From CAYSLC01 sp964431545 (GTDB lineage Bacteria > Desulfobacterota > Desulfobacteria > Desulfobacterales > JAABSP01): a DNA stretch of 12,134 nt. The stretch spans positions 1 through 12,134 of the forward strand of contig CAYSLC010000172.1 of assembly GCA_964431545.1 (NCBI GenBank). Reading direction: 5' to 3'. Shown here piece by piece: positions 1 to 6,333 of this stretch. Positions within the stretch are counted from its first letter, which is position 1, and each line of letters begins with the position of its first letter. Position numbers and translations under genes: made by a program. Under the pieces are notes generated by a model. That model saw only the letters and a program-made list of their open reading frames with translations. It was not told the origin of the DNA and did no database searches.

Positions 1-3
1 TCC

Positions 4-10
4 AAGGAGG
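4..10 (+). promoter_or_regulatory. Strong Shine-Dalgarno site of the first gene
   Basis: AAGGAGG lies 7 bases before the ATG at 18 and closely matches the anti-Shine-Dalgarno consensus. It fixes the start of the first gene. No promoter can be seen in the 17 bases before it, so transcription must start outside the window. Confidence 0.85.
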
Positions 11-17
11 TGGAGTC

Positions 18-380
18 ATGGCGAAATCGCCCGATCAGACCGCCCCCCAGGAGGTGATCGAGCGATTGCTCGATGCCGAAGGGGAGGCCGGGGACAAGGT
101 GAAAGAGGCCAAGAAGGAGGCCAGGGAGATCGTCGACGGGGCCAGGGAGGAGGCGGAGGAACTGGCCGAAAAGGTGAAATCCGACGCCCGGAAGGAGGCG
201 GACCGGATCATCGAAGAGGCGAAGGAGGACGCGGGCGAAGCCGCCGAACGGGTGGAATCCGGAGCCGGATCCGACGCCGCCTCCCTGCGGCGCCATGCCC
301 GGGAGAACATGGACGGCACGGTGGAATACCTGGTGGATTGGGTCACCGGAAACCTCGGGGACGAGAGCGGATCCCGTTGA
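18..380 (+). CDS. V/A-type ATPase peripheral-stalk subunit H/G-like (120 aa)
   Basis: This is a small, highly charged protein, predicted to be almost entirely helical, that fits the peripheral-stalk partner of subunit E (AhaH / VatG type). Residues about 26-80 show an Ala/Glu/Lys/Arg-rich coiled coil with 11-residue phasing, for example EAKKEAREIVD followed by GAREEAEELAE and KVKSDARKEAD. Such hendecads are typical of the right-handed E-H stalk coiled coil. There is no signal peptide or membrane segment, so it should act on the cytoplasmic side as part of the stator linking subunit I to the A3B3 head. The length of 120 aa is in the usual range of about 100-120. Its stop TGA overlaps the next start (TGATG at 378-382), implying coupled translation. 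The family call rests on composition and operon context, because stalk sequences diverge quickly. Confidence 0.8.
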   Translation: MAKSPDQTAPQEVIERLLDAEGEAGDKVKEAKKEAREIVDGAREEAEELAEKVKSDARKEADRIIEEAKEDAGEAAERVESGAGSDAASLRRHARENMDGTVEYLVDWVTGNLGDESGSR

Positions 381-1447
381 TGGGGGCCTTCCGATATGCC
401 GCGGCCCATGCCGCCGTCCGGGGGGATCTGGGCGGACTGCTGGAGGAGCGGACCTGGCGGCGGCTTCTCTCCGCCTCCGGGCTGGAGGAGATCCTTTCGG
501 TGCTCAGCGGCACCCCTTACGGCGATGCGGTGGTGGACCTGGCGCCGGAGATCGAGACCGTGGAGATCGCCCTGCGGGGGGCCGTGGCCGAGCGGTTCCG
601 CCTGCCCCTGACGTTCCTGCGGGGCCGGGGCCGGGACCTGCTCGACTGGCTCTGGCGCTCTTTGGAGGTGGACAACCTGATCAAGATCATCCGGGGCATT
701 CACGGCGGCGTGCCGGGTTCGCGGATCCGGTCGATGCTGGTCGACCTGGGATCCGCCTCCGGACTCCCCTGGGATCGAATGGCGGGCGCCGGATCGATTC
801 CCACCCTGATCGATCGGATCGGGGCGGATCCGACGGGTCGAGCTTACGCCAAAGCCCTGAGGGACGCCCGGAACGCCTATGAGCGAAAAGGATCGTCCGC
901 TGTTTTGGAGATGGCCTTGAACGGCGCCTACCACCGGAAGCTGGTGGACCTGACCGACAGCCTGCGCGTCATCGACCGGCGGGAGGCCCGGACCCTGATC
1001 TGCACCCTGGTGGACGGTCGGAACTTCTTGTGGGTCTACCGGGCCCGTCAATTTTTCCGCCTGGCCCCGGAGACCATCCTCAGCCATGTCATGCCGCCCC
1101 AACGATACATGGACGCCGCCGCTTTGCAGGACGCGGCCGCCGGAGCCCCGCTCATGGAGACCCTCCGCCGGCGGTGGAAAGCCACCCTGCCCGGCGTGGA
1201 GGCCCTGGCGGGCAAATCCGAGCGGGAGGCCCTGGTGGCGCTGGAGTTTTACTTCCGCCGCCATCTTTGTGGCCTGGCCCGCCACGCCCTGTTGGGGAAC
1301 CCGTTCCACCTGGGCGCCGTCCTGGCCCACACCTTTCTGGTGGAGAGCGAGCTGGACGACCTCATCACCGTACTGGAGGGCCGGGTCAACGGGGTATCGC
1401 CGGACCGGATCCGGGGATGGTTGATCGGGCCGGGAGGGCGCTCATGA
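380..1447 (+). CDS. V/A-type ATPase subunit C (yeast subunit d / AC39 family), 355 aa
   Basis: This is the funnel-shaped adaptor that joins the K ring to the D/F axle. The all-helical protein has family-like motifs: DNLIKIIRG near residue 100, VDGRNFLWVYRARQFF around residues 200-220, and a C-terminal ESELDDLITVLEGRVNGVSP. It has no membrane segment. The length of about 355 aa is normal for bacterial and archaeal subunit C. An in-frame ATG exists at 338, but the ATG at 380 is preferred because it overlaps the previous stop (TGATG) and gives the usual N terminus. It has only a weak GAGAG-like site upstream, so it probably depends on translational coupling. Its stop overlaps the next start as ATGA at 1444-1447. 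In many archaeal operons C follows E; here it precedes subunit I. Confidence 0.88.
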   Translation: MGAFRYAAAHAAVRGDLGGLLEERTWRRLLSASGLEEILSVLSGTPYGDAVVDLAPEIETVEIALRGAVAERFRLPLTFLRGRGRDLLDWLWRSLEVDNLIKIIRGIHGGVPGSRIRSMLVDLGSASGLPWDRMAGAGSIPTLIDRIGADPTGRAYAKALRDARNAYERKGSSAVLEMALNGAYHRKLVDLTDSLRVIDRREARTLICTLVDGRNFLWVYRARQFFRLAPETILSHVMPPQRYMDAAALQDAAAGAPLMETLRRRWKATLPGVEALAGKSEREALVALEFYFRRHLCGLARHALLGNPFHLGAVLAHTFLVESELDDLITVLEGRVNGVSPDRIRGWLIGPGGRS

Positions 1448-2451
1448 ACCGGGCGAGGGTGATCCTGACCATCCACGAGGCCGATCTGTTCGCCGTGGCC
1501 GCCGCCCTGTTCCCCATGGAGAGCCTTCGGATGGAGCCGTGCGGCGATGGGGACGGCTCCTCCCCCGGGGAGGGCCCGAATCGATGGACGTCGGCTCCCG
1601 ACCGGCTGGAAGAACTCCAGAACCGGATCCGAAGGATGATCGAAACCCTGGAGATCCGGCCGCCCAAGGTCCGGCCGGATCCGCTGCGCCGGGGCATCGC
1701 GCCGGATCGGGACGCGGCGGAGATGGCGGATGCCCTCTCCGATCTGGAGGACCGGGTGGCGGACTGGGGCCGGCGCAACGAGGATCTCGAAAACAAGATG
1801 GAGCGGGCCCGCGCATGGCACCGGGCCCTCGAACAGATGGAACCGACCGGTCTTTCCCTCCGCCGGTGCCGGTCTCTCACGTACCTGTGGATCACCCTCG
1901 GCCATGTCCCCACGGGCCAGATGCGACGGGTCGAACTGATTTCTCCACGGACCCCCATGGCGATTCTTCCCCTTTCCGCGACACAGGGCCGGACCTTGGT
2001 GGCCGCCGCGGCCCTGCCCCAGGGGCGGACGATCCTGGAGCGGGTCCTGACATCCCTTTTTTTCGAACCCCTCCCGCCGCAAGGGGATACGGCCGCGGAG
2101 ACGCTCCAAGAGGCCCGGGAGAACCTGGCGTCCCTGGAGCGACAGGGGGAAGAACTCAGGGAGCGGCGGGATCGGCTCTCCCGGCAATGGCGGGGGCGGT
2201 TGATCGCCATGTGGGACCGGACCGACGCCGAAAAGAAGGCTCTGGCCCTTGTCGTCCGGAGCCGCCCCTGCCGCCGGGGCGTTCCTTCCGGCGTCGACGG
2301 GGAGGCGGGAAGGGAGCCCTACAGGCTTTTGTCGGGGACCATTTCCGACGATTCCGCCGAACAGGAGCGGCTGATCGATACGGTCCAGGGGGCGGCCCGA
2401 CGTCCCCACGCCGTCTGCATCGATCCGTCGCCGGTCACGGAGGCGGCCTGA
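1444..2451 (+). CDS. Standalone homologue of the subunit I cytoplasmic arm (no membrane domain), 335 aa
   Basis: This soluble protein resembles the N-terminal half of V/A-ATPase subunit I without its membrane domain. It follows the arm plan: a proximal-lobe strand and helix (residues 1-30), an outgoing coiled coil (about 54-130), a distal lobe with SLTYLWITLGHVP (144-155) and LPLSATQGRTLVAAAALPQG (175-194), a returning coiled coil beginning near LTSLFFEPLPP (202-212) and continuing to about 260, and a proximal-lobe end (PYRLLSGTI, about 292-300). The same landmarks occur in the next gene (YLHWVVG, YLSWSVG, VFIDPLPLPED). The start follows GGGAGGG at 1432-1438 and overlaps the C stop; its own stop overlaps the next start (TGATG). 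It is probably a stator component in the cytoplasm, alongside or in place of part of subunit I. It is not a split subunit I, because the next gene carries its own arm. The homology is seen; the role is inferred. Confidence 0.72.
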   Translation: MNRARVILTIHEADLFAVAAALFPMESLRMEPCGDGDGSSPGEGPNRWTSAPDRLEELQNRIRRMIETLEIRPPKVRPDPLRRGIAPDRDAAEMADALSDLEDRVADWGRRNEDLENKMERARAWHRALEQMEPTGLSLRRCRSLTYLWITLGHVPTGQMRRVELISPRTPMAILPLSATQGRTLVAAAALPQGRTILERVLTSLFFEPLPPQGDTAAETLQEARENLASLERQGEELRERRDRLSRQWRGRLIAMWDRTDAEKKALALVVRSRPCRRGVPSGVDGEAGREPYRLLSGTISDDSAEQERLIDTVQGAARRPHAVCIDPSPVTEAA

Positions 2452-5387
2452 TGCTGTTCTCCCCGGCCCCCATGCGGGGCGTCAACCTCTACGTGTGCGC
2501 CGAGGAAGTGGAGCGGACCGCCGTGGCGCTGGCCCGGCTGCGCCGGTTCCATATCCACCCTCTCCGAGCCGACGGATGGTCGGATCCGAGCCCCGAATGG
2601 GAGGACCTCCGCCAACGGCTGGCCGACCAGCGCCAGCGGTTCGACGCCCTCCTGGAAGACCTCGGGGTGGACCGCCGCGCAACCCCGCCCCCCCGGCGCC
2701 TGATCCCCGGCGAGGATGCCGAGGACGTGTCCGGCGGGCTTCGGGAGGCGGAAGCGGCGGTAGGGGACTGGCGGGACCGGAAGCGGCGGGTCGAAGGGGA
2801 GGTCGAACATCTCCGGTACCTCATCGAGGAGGTTTCGTTCATCGAGCACCTGCGGATGCCCGTGGAGGAGATCCGGAATCCCGCCTACCTCCACTGGGTG
2901 GTGGGCACCATGGACAGGGAGAAGCTCGACACCCTCCAGTTCGCTCTGTTCGGCCCCGGCGGGGACCGGTCCGGTCGCGCCCGGGGGCGCCGGCGGCCCT
3001 CCATGCGGAAGGTCAACATCTTCGTGGACGAGTCGACCGTGGCACCGGCCGCCCTCTCCCTGATGCTCCTTTCGGAGTTCCGCTTCGTGGAATCCCGGGG
3101 CGAGGGATGGTCCAGGGCGTCCGACCGCTGGGGGGGACTGGGGCGGGAATATGCGGACCTGACCGATCGGTTGGAGAGGCTTCTGGAGGTGCTCTCCATT
3201 CCCCGCCCGGAGGTGGGGCCGGATGAACGGGCCGCCCCCCTCACCGACGCCGACGGAATCCGCGACGCCCTGGAGCGTCTCGAACCGGAGGTGAACACCT
3301 GGGAATCCCGCAGGCGGGAGGCACGGGAGACGGTCGACCGGCTGCGGTCCCTGCGGCGGGGGCTGGCGGTTCTGGCCCCCCTGGCGATCCCCCTTTCCGC
3401 GATGCGGAACCCGGCCTATCTTTCCTGGTCGGTGGGGATCCTTCCCAGAGAGCGGATGGAGCGGTTCCGGGTCGTCCTCTTCCGGATCCCGGCCGTGGTG
3501 ATGCCGATCCCGTGTCCGGATCACGGGGATCGGGTCCTGATCCTCACGGCGACCGACCGGAGCCATGCCCACCTCATCTCCGAGATCATGGGGGAACTCC
3601 ACGGCGAAACCATCCCCCTTCCGGAGGGGTACGAGGGAACCCCGGACGAGGCCCTCCGGTCCCTGGAAAGCGATACGGCCGACGCCCGGGCGGCGCTGGA
3701 TGATCTCGACCGGGCCGGGGAACGCCTTGCGAATCGCCGCCGGCAGCAGCTATTGACCCTCTGGCGCCGGGCGTCCACGGACGCCCGTGCCGCCGAAGCC
3801 GTCACCCGGTTCGCCCGCCACGGCCATGATTTTCTCATTTCCGGATGGATCCCCGGAGAGAACGTCACCGAAATGGTCACGGCTCTGGAGACCGCTGCCC
3901 GGGGACGGGCCGAGATCGAAGTGGTGGAGCCGCCATCCGAAAAGGCGGGATCCGCCGTTTCGCTGATGCTTTTCCGGATCCCGCTGATCCTCATCCCCGT
4001 GGCCGTCAAGGGGGACCGGCTTCTGGTGGTGGCCGCCACCGACCGGCGCCACGCCGACATCCTCGACCGGGCCCTGGCCGGGGTCTTCATCGATCCTCTC
4101 CCCCTGCCGGAGGATGTGCGGGGAATCCCCTCGGAGGTGCTGCCGGAGCTGAAACAGAGGCTCGCACGGGCCCAGGAGGCCCTTTCGGATCTGGACCGGG
4201 AACGGCGGCGGCTGGCCCGGCACTGGACCCGGCGCCTGTTGGCCCTCCGGCGGGTGGCCGAGAGCGGGTACCGGATCGCCTCCGCCGTCACGCGGCTGCC
4301 CCACCGGAAGGGGACATTTCTGATCCCCGGCTGGGTTCCGGAGCCGGCGGTCCCCGATCTGATGGCCGCGGTGGAGACCACCACCGGGGGACGGGCCGAT
4401 GTGGAACTGGTTTCGCCGGCGGCGGGCGGACGGCGGAATCCGCCGTCCCTCATGCGGAACTTGCGGATCTTCCGGCCCTTTGAGGCCATGGTTCGGACCT
4501 TCGGATCCCCCGGATACGATGAGATCGATCCCACGCCGGTGGCGGCCCTCTTCTTCGTTCTCATGTACGGTATGATGTTCGGCGACGTGGGGCACGGGCT
4601 TCTGCTGATGCTCCTGGGCGGCGCGCTCGCTTATCGCGGCCGGGGGATGATCTCGTCCCTGGGCGCGGTTCTCGGGGCCGCGGGGGCCGGCGGCGTCGCC
4701 TTCGGGTTCCTCTACGGGAGCCTCTTCGGCCGGGAGGATCTCCTGCCCGCGCGATGGTTACGCCCACTGGAAAACATGGTCGACCTGCTTCTCGCGGCGG
4801 TGGCCGGCGGCGTGGTGATCCTCCTTTTGGGGTTCGCCGCCGCCCTGGTCAACAGCTTCCGGACCCGCCGGTGGGGGGACCTGCTCTTCGGCGGGAGCGG
4901 CATCGCCGGCGTCTGGCTCTATGCCGGACTGGTGGGCGGTGGAACCGCGGCCGCCCTGGAGATGATCTCCCCGTCGACGCTACCGGTTCTGCTGGCGCCG
5001 CCGGCGGTGCTCCTGGTTTTCCGGGAGCCGCTGGGCCGGCTCGTCCATGGACGTCGCCCCCTCATGGAGGGGGACACCGGAACCTCCGTGGTCCAGGGGC
5101 TTTTCGAACTCTTCGAAACGGTGCTGAGCGACATCAGCAACACCCTCTCCTTCGTCCGTCTGGGGGCCTTTGCGGTGGCCCACGCCGGGTTCATGAAGGT
5201 GATCTTCACGCTGGCGGAGGGGGCGGGGCCCGTGGCGCGGTGGGCGATCCTGGTCGTCGGCACGGCCCTGGTGGTGGGGTTCGAGGGGCTGGTGGTGGGG
5301 ATCCAGGCCCTGCGGTTGGAATATTATGAATTCTTTGGGAAGTTTTTCAGCGGCAGGGGCGTCGCGTTCCGCCCCTTCCACCTGTAG
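2451..5387 (+). CDS. V/A-type ATPase subunit I (yeast Vph1/subunit a family) with a duplicated, apparently nested cytoplasmic arm, 978 aa
   Basis: This is the stator subunit holding the ion half-channels against the K ring. The membrane domain begins near residue 696. Key motifs are GMMFGDVGHG (707-716), SNTLSFVRLG with the presumed channel arginine R903, and LRLEYYEFF (954-962) close to the C terminus; about 7-8 membrane helices are expected. The family is usually 600-700 aa, so about 300 aa are extra, all in the cytoplasmic arm. Residues 8-169 form an arm N-half ending in LQFALFG. Residues 185-495 form a complete second arm. Residues 504-656 form a further C-half starting LMLFRIPLILIP. The start at 2451 follows GGAGG at 2439-2443 and overlaps the upstream stop; M8 (2472) is an alternative. 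Similarity among copies is clear in protein but weak in DNA, so the duplication looks old rather than an assembly error. Confidence 0.93.
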   Translation: MLFSPAPMRGVNLYVCAEEVERTAVALARLRRFHIHPLRADGWSDPSPEWEDLRQRLADQRQRFDALLEDLGVDRRATPPPRRLIPGEDAEDVSGGLREAEAAVGDWRDRKRRVEGEVEHLRYLIEEVSFIEHLRMPVEEIRNPAYLHWVVGTMDREKLDTLQFALFGPGGDRSGRARGRRRPSMRKVNIFVDESTVAPAALSLMLLSEFRFVESRGEGWSRASDRWGGLGREYADLTDRLERLLEVLSIPRPEVGPDERAAPLTDADGIRDALERLEPEVNTWESRRREARETVDRLRSLRRGLAVLAPLAIPLSAMRNPAYLSWSVGILPRERMERFRVVLFRIPAVVMPIPCPDHGDRVLILTATDRSHAHLISEIMGELHGETIPLPEGYEGTPDEALRSLESDTADARAALDDLDRAGERLANRRRQQLLTLWRRASTDARAAEAVTRFARHGHDFLISGWIPGENVTEMVTALETAARGRAEIEVVEPPSEKAGSAVSLMLFRIPLILIPVAVKGDRLLVVAATDRRHADILDRALAGVFIDPLPLPEDVRGIPSEVLPELKQRLARAQEALSDLDRERRRLARHWTRRLLALRRVAESGYRIASAVTRLPHRKGTFLIPGWVPEPAVPDLMAAVETTTGGRADVELVSPAAGGRRNPPSLMRNLRIFRPFEAMVRTFGSPGYDEIDPTPVAALFFVLMYGMMFGDVGHGLLLMLLGGALAYRGRGMISSLGAVLGAAGAGGVAFGFLYGSLFGREDLLPARWLRPLENMVDLLLAAVAGGVVILLLGFAAALVNSFRTRRWGDLLFGGSGIAGVWLYAGLVGGGTAAALEMISPSTLPVLLAPPAVLLVFREPLGRLVHGRRPLMEGDTGTSVVQGLFELFETVLSDISNTLSFVRLGAFAVAHAGFMKVIFTLAEGAGPVARWAILVVGTALVVGFEGLVVGIQALRLEYYEFFGKFFSGRGVAFRPFHL
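2472..2957 (+). repeat. Subunit I arm repeat, copy 1, N-half only
   Basis: This covers residues 8-169 of the 978-aa subunit I. It opens with MRGVNLYV, matching MRKVNIFV of the second copy, and ends with EEIRNPAYLHWVVGTMDRE and LQFALFG, matching SAMRNPAYLSWSVGILPRE and RVVLFRI. It stops at the distal-lobe strand, with no C-half directly after it. Confidence 0.72.
3003..3935 (+). repeat. Subunit I arm repeat, copy 2, complete arm
   Basis: This covers residues 185-495, a full arm from MRKVNIFVDE to EIEVVEPP. It includes an outgoing coiled coil (about 230-305), the distal lobe with MRNPAYLSWSVG and RVLILTATDRSHAHL, a returning coiled coil (about 398-445), and a proximal-lobe end with FLISGWIPGENV. 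A basic, Arg/Gly-rich linker (about 170-184) precedes it. Its size of 311 aa is close to that of the standalone homologue encoded at 1444-2451. Confidence 0.72.
3960..4418 (+). repeat. Subunit I arm repeat, copy 3, C-half only, joined to the membrane domain
   Basis: This covers residues 504-656. It begins SLMLFRIPLILIPVAVKGDR, matching VVLFRIPAVVMPIP of copy 2, and continues with LLVVAATDRRHADIL, VFIDPLPLPED, a returning coiled coil and FLIPGWVPEPAV. It would complete the arm begun by copy 1 if copy 2 is an insertion. Confidence 0.72.
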
Positions 5388-5401
5388 GGAGCGCGGAAAC
5401 G

Positions 5402-5452
5402 ATGTGGCTTCCCGGACGACAACAGGTAACGAGAACAGAGGAGGAGGAATGA
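5402..5452 (+). other. Possible 16-codon leader/coupling ORF before subunit K
   Basis: An ATG at 5402 opens a frame encoding MWLPGRQQVTRTEEEE. Its stop (5450-5452) overlaps the K start as ATGA. AGGGAG at 5386-5391 could serve as its ribosome site. It lies in the only 61-base non-coding stretch between I and K and contains the K Shine-Dalgarno site. No protein function is claimed; it may couple or tune translation of the ring subunit, or be chance. Confidence 0.3.
5439..5448 (+). promoter_or_regulatory. Purine-rich Shine-Dalgarno region of subunit K
   Basis: AGGAGGAGGA directly precedes two consecutive ATG codons at 5449 and 5452. The right-hand GGAGG is very close to the first ATG, so initiation could use either ATG or the ATG at 5461. 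A strong site fits the need for many copies of the ring subunit per complex. Confidence 0.65.
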
Positions 5453-5895
5453 TGTTGACCATGCAGACGGCCGCCGGCGCGGCCCTGACCCTGATGCTGG
5501 TGCTCCTGGCCTTTTCCCGGATGACCCGCGTCCAGCGGGTCAAATCGGTGGTGGGCGGGTTGATGATCGTGAACCTCATCCTGGTCCTGGCCGGGGGCGC
5601 CCTGGTGCTCACGGGGGGGCCCCTGTTCGCCCAGGAGACCTCGTCCGGGGAATCGGGTGCCGGTTCCGGCGGCGGCGGGGGCGGCCTCAAGGCGATGGCC
5701 GCCGCCGTCTCCGTTGGCCTGGCAGTTATCGCCGCCGGCATCGCGGTGGCCGCCACCGGCGCCGCCGCCATCGGCGGCATGGCCCAGAACCCGGACATCT
5801 TCGGCCGGAGCCTCGTCTTCGTGGGCCTGGCCGAGGGGATCGCCATCTACGGCCTGATCATCTCCTTCATGATCCTCATGGGGTTCGGCGGATAG
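5449..5895 (+). CDS. V/A-type ATPase proteolipid ring subunit K (c subunit), 148 aa
   Basis: This is the membrane ring subunit that carries ions past subunit I. The C-terminal hairpin is a typical c-subunit: an inner helix at about 82-112 rich in Gly/Ala, a loop with AQNPDIFG (112-119), and an outer helix with GLAEGIAIYGLI (127-137), where E129 is the presumed ion-binding residue. Before this hairpin come one or two hydrophobic segments (about 9-23 and 34-57), a signal-peptide-like end GGPLFAQE, and a Gly/Ser linker (68-79). At the place of the Na+-binding Gln of F-type Na+ rings there is V100, and G130 follows the Glu, so H+ specificity is favoured (alignment by eye). The start at 5449 is chosen for its Shine-Dalgarno site. 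The N-terminal part could be a cleaved signal or a degenerate first hairpin. Confidence 0.87.
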   Translation: MMLTMQTAAGAALTLMLVLLAFSRMTRVQRVKSVVGGLMIVNLILVLAGGALVLTGGPLFAQETSSGESGAGSGGGGGGLKAMAAAVSVGLAVIAAGIAVAATGAAAIGGMAQNPDIFGRSLVFVGLAEGIAIYGLIISFMILMGFGG

Positions 5896-5910
5896 ACGGG
5901 GGTGCGGATC

Positions 5911-6213
5911 ATGAGTTTCCATGCCATCGGCGACCGGGACACGGTGCTGGGATTCCGGCTGGTGGGCGGCCGGGGGACGGTGGCGGAGGGGCCGGACCAG
6001 GCCGCGTCGGCCCTGTCGGACGCCCTGAACGACCCCTCCCTCCAGGTGGTGTTCATCACCAGCCCGCTGGCCGACGGGATCCGGGAACGGGTGGACCGGC
6101 TCAAGATGACCCGGCTCCGGCCCCTGGTCATGGAGATCCCCGGCAGGGGGGGCGAAGCCCCGGCATCATCCATCGGGCGGATGGTCCGCCAAGCCATCGG
6201 CATCAACGTCTAG
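5911..6213 (+). CDS. V/A-type ATPase central-stalk subunit F, 100 aa
   Basis: This small Rossmann-like protein binds the D axle and belongs to the rotor in the cytoplasm. The N terminus has the family-like pattern GDRDTVLGFRLVGG (residues 7-20), followed by a strand VVFITSPLADGI (about 48-59) comparable to the conserved VIFIT/ITE region, and RPLVMEIPG. The length of about 100 aa is normal. An in-frame GTG at 5902 would add three residues, but ATG at 5911 is preferred; the upstream GGGGGTG (5898-5904) is only a moderate Shine-Dalgarno match. It lies 15 bases after K. Its stop TAG overlaps the AGGAGG site of the sequence leading to E, just before the N gap. Confidence 0.87.
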   Translation: MSFHAIGDRDTVLGFRLVGGRGTVAEGPDQAASALSDALNDPSLQVVFITSPLADGIRERVDRLKMTRLRPLVMEIPGRGGEAPASSIGRMVRQAIGINV

Positions 6214-6222
6214 GAGGCATCC
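6212..6222 (+). repeat. 11-base direct repeat, left copy at gap edge
   Basis: AGGAGGCATCC directly abuts the left end of the N run and is identical to 6323-6333 on the right edge. It overlaps the F stop codon and contains a perfect AGGAGG. It is probably the same genomic bases present on both contig ends rather than a biological repeat. Confidence 0.9.
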
Positions 6223-6322
6223 NNNNNNNNNNNNNNNNNNNNNNNNNNNNNNNNNNNNNNNNNNNNNNNNNNNNNNNNNNNNNNNNNNNNNNNNNNNNNN
6301 NNNNNNNNNNNNNNNNNNNNNN
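6223..6322. other. Assembly gap of exactly 100 N
   Basis: A run of 100 N separates subunits F and E. A round 100 is the conventional placeholder for a gap of unknown size, so the length has no biological meaning. Identical 11-mers on both sides suggest the true distance may be zero, with the E start six bases after the Shine-Dalgarno site. Confidence 0.97.
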
Positions 6323-6333
6323 AGGAGGCATCC
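6323..6333 (+). repeat. 11-base direct repeat, right copy, with the Shine-Dalgarno site of subunit E
   Basis: AGGAGGCATCC follows the N run; its AGGAGG (6323-6328) sits 5 bases before the ATG at 6334 and is an excellent ribosome-binding site for subunit E. It is identical to the copy at 6212-6222. Confidence 0.9.

Noticed and set aside
35..1330. Antisense 431-codon frame opposite H/G and C
   Set aside because: It is a shadow of the coding strand, with no motif or membrane pattern and a composition typical of reverse-strand artefacts.
1539..2450. In-frame 5' extension of subunit I back to 1539
   Set aside because: It would overlap the whole arm-only gene in another frame and its translation is Pro/Gly/Arg-rich junk. 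The ATG at 2451 has a ribosome site and the usual TGATG overlap.
1444..5387. Arm-only gene plus subunit I as a single frameshifted gene
   Set aside because: The junction is a clean TGATG overlap with a ribosome site, and subunit I already has enough arm segments to build an arm of its own; a frameshift is not needed to explain it.
5326..5448. Upstream extension of subunit K to the ATG at 5326
   Set aside because: It would overlap the conserved C terminus of subunit I and adds a polar, unlike stretch; the Shine-Dalgarno site points to 5449.
6223..6322. A missing gene inside the N gap
   Set aside because: All standard subunits are found elsewhere in the window and the flanking 11-mers are identical, so an overlap between contig ends is the simpler reading. 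It cannot be excluded without reads.
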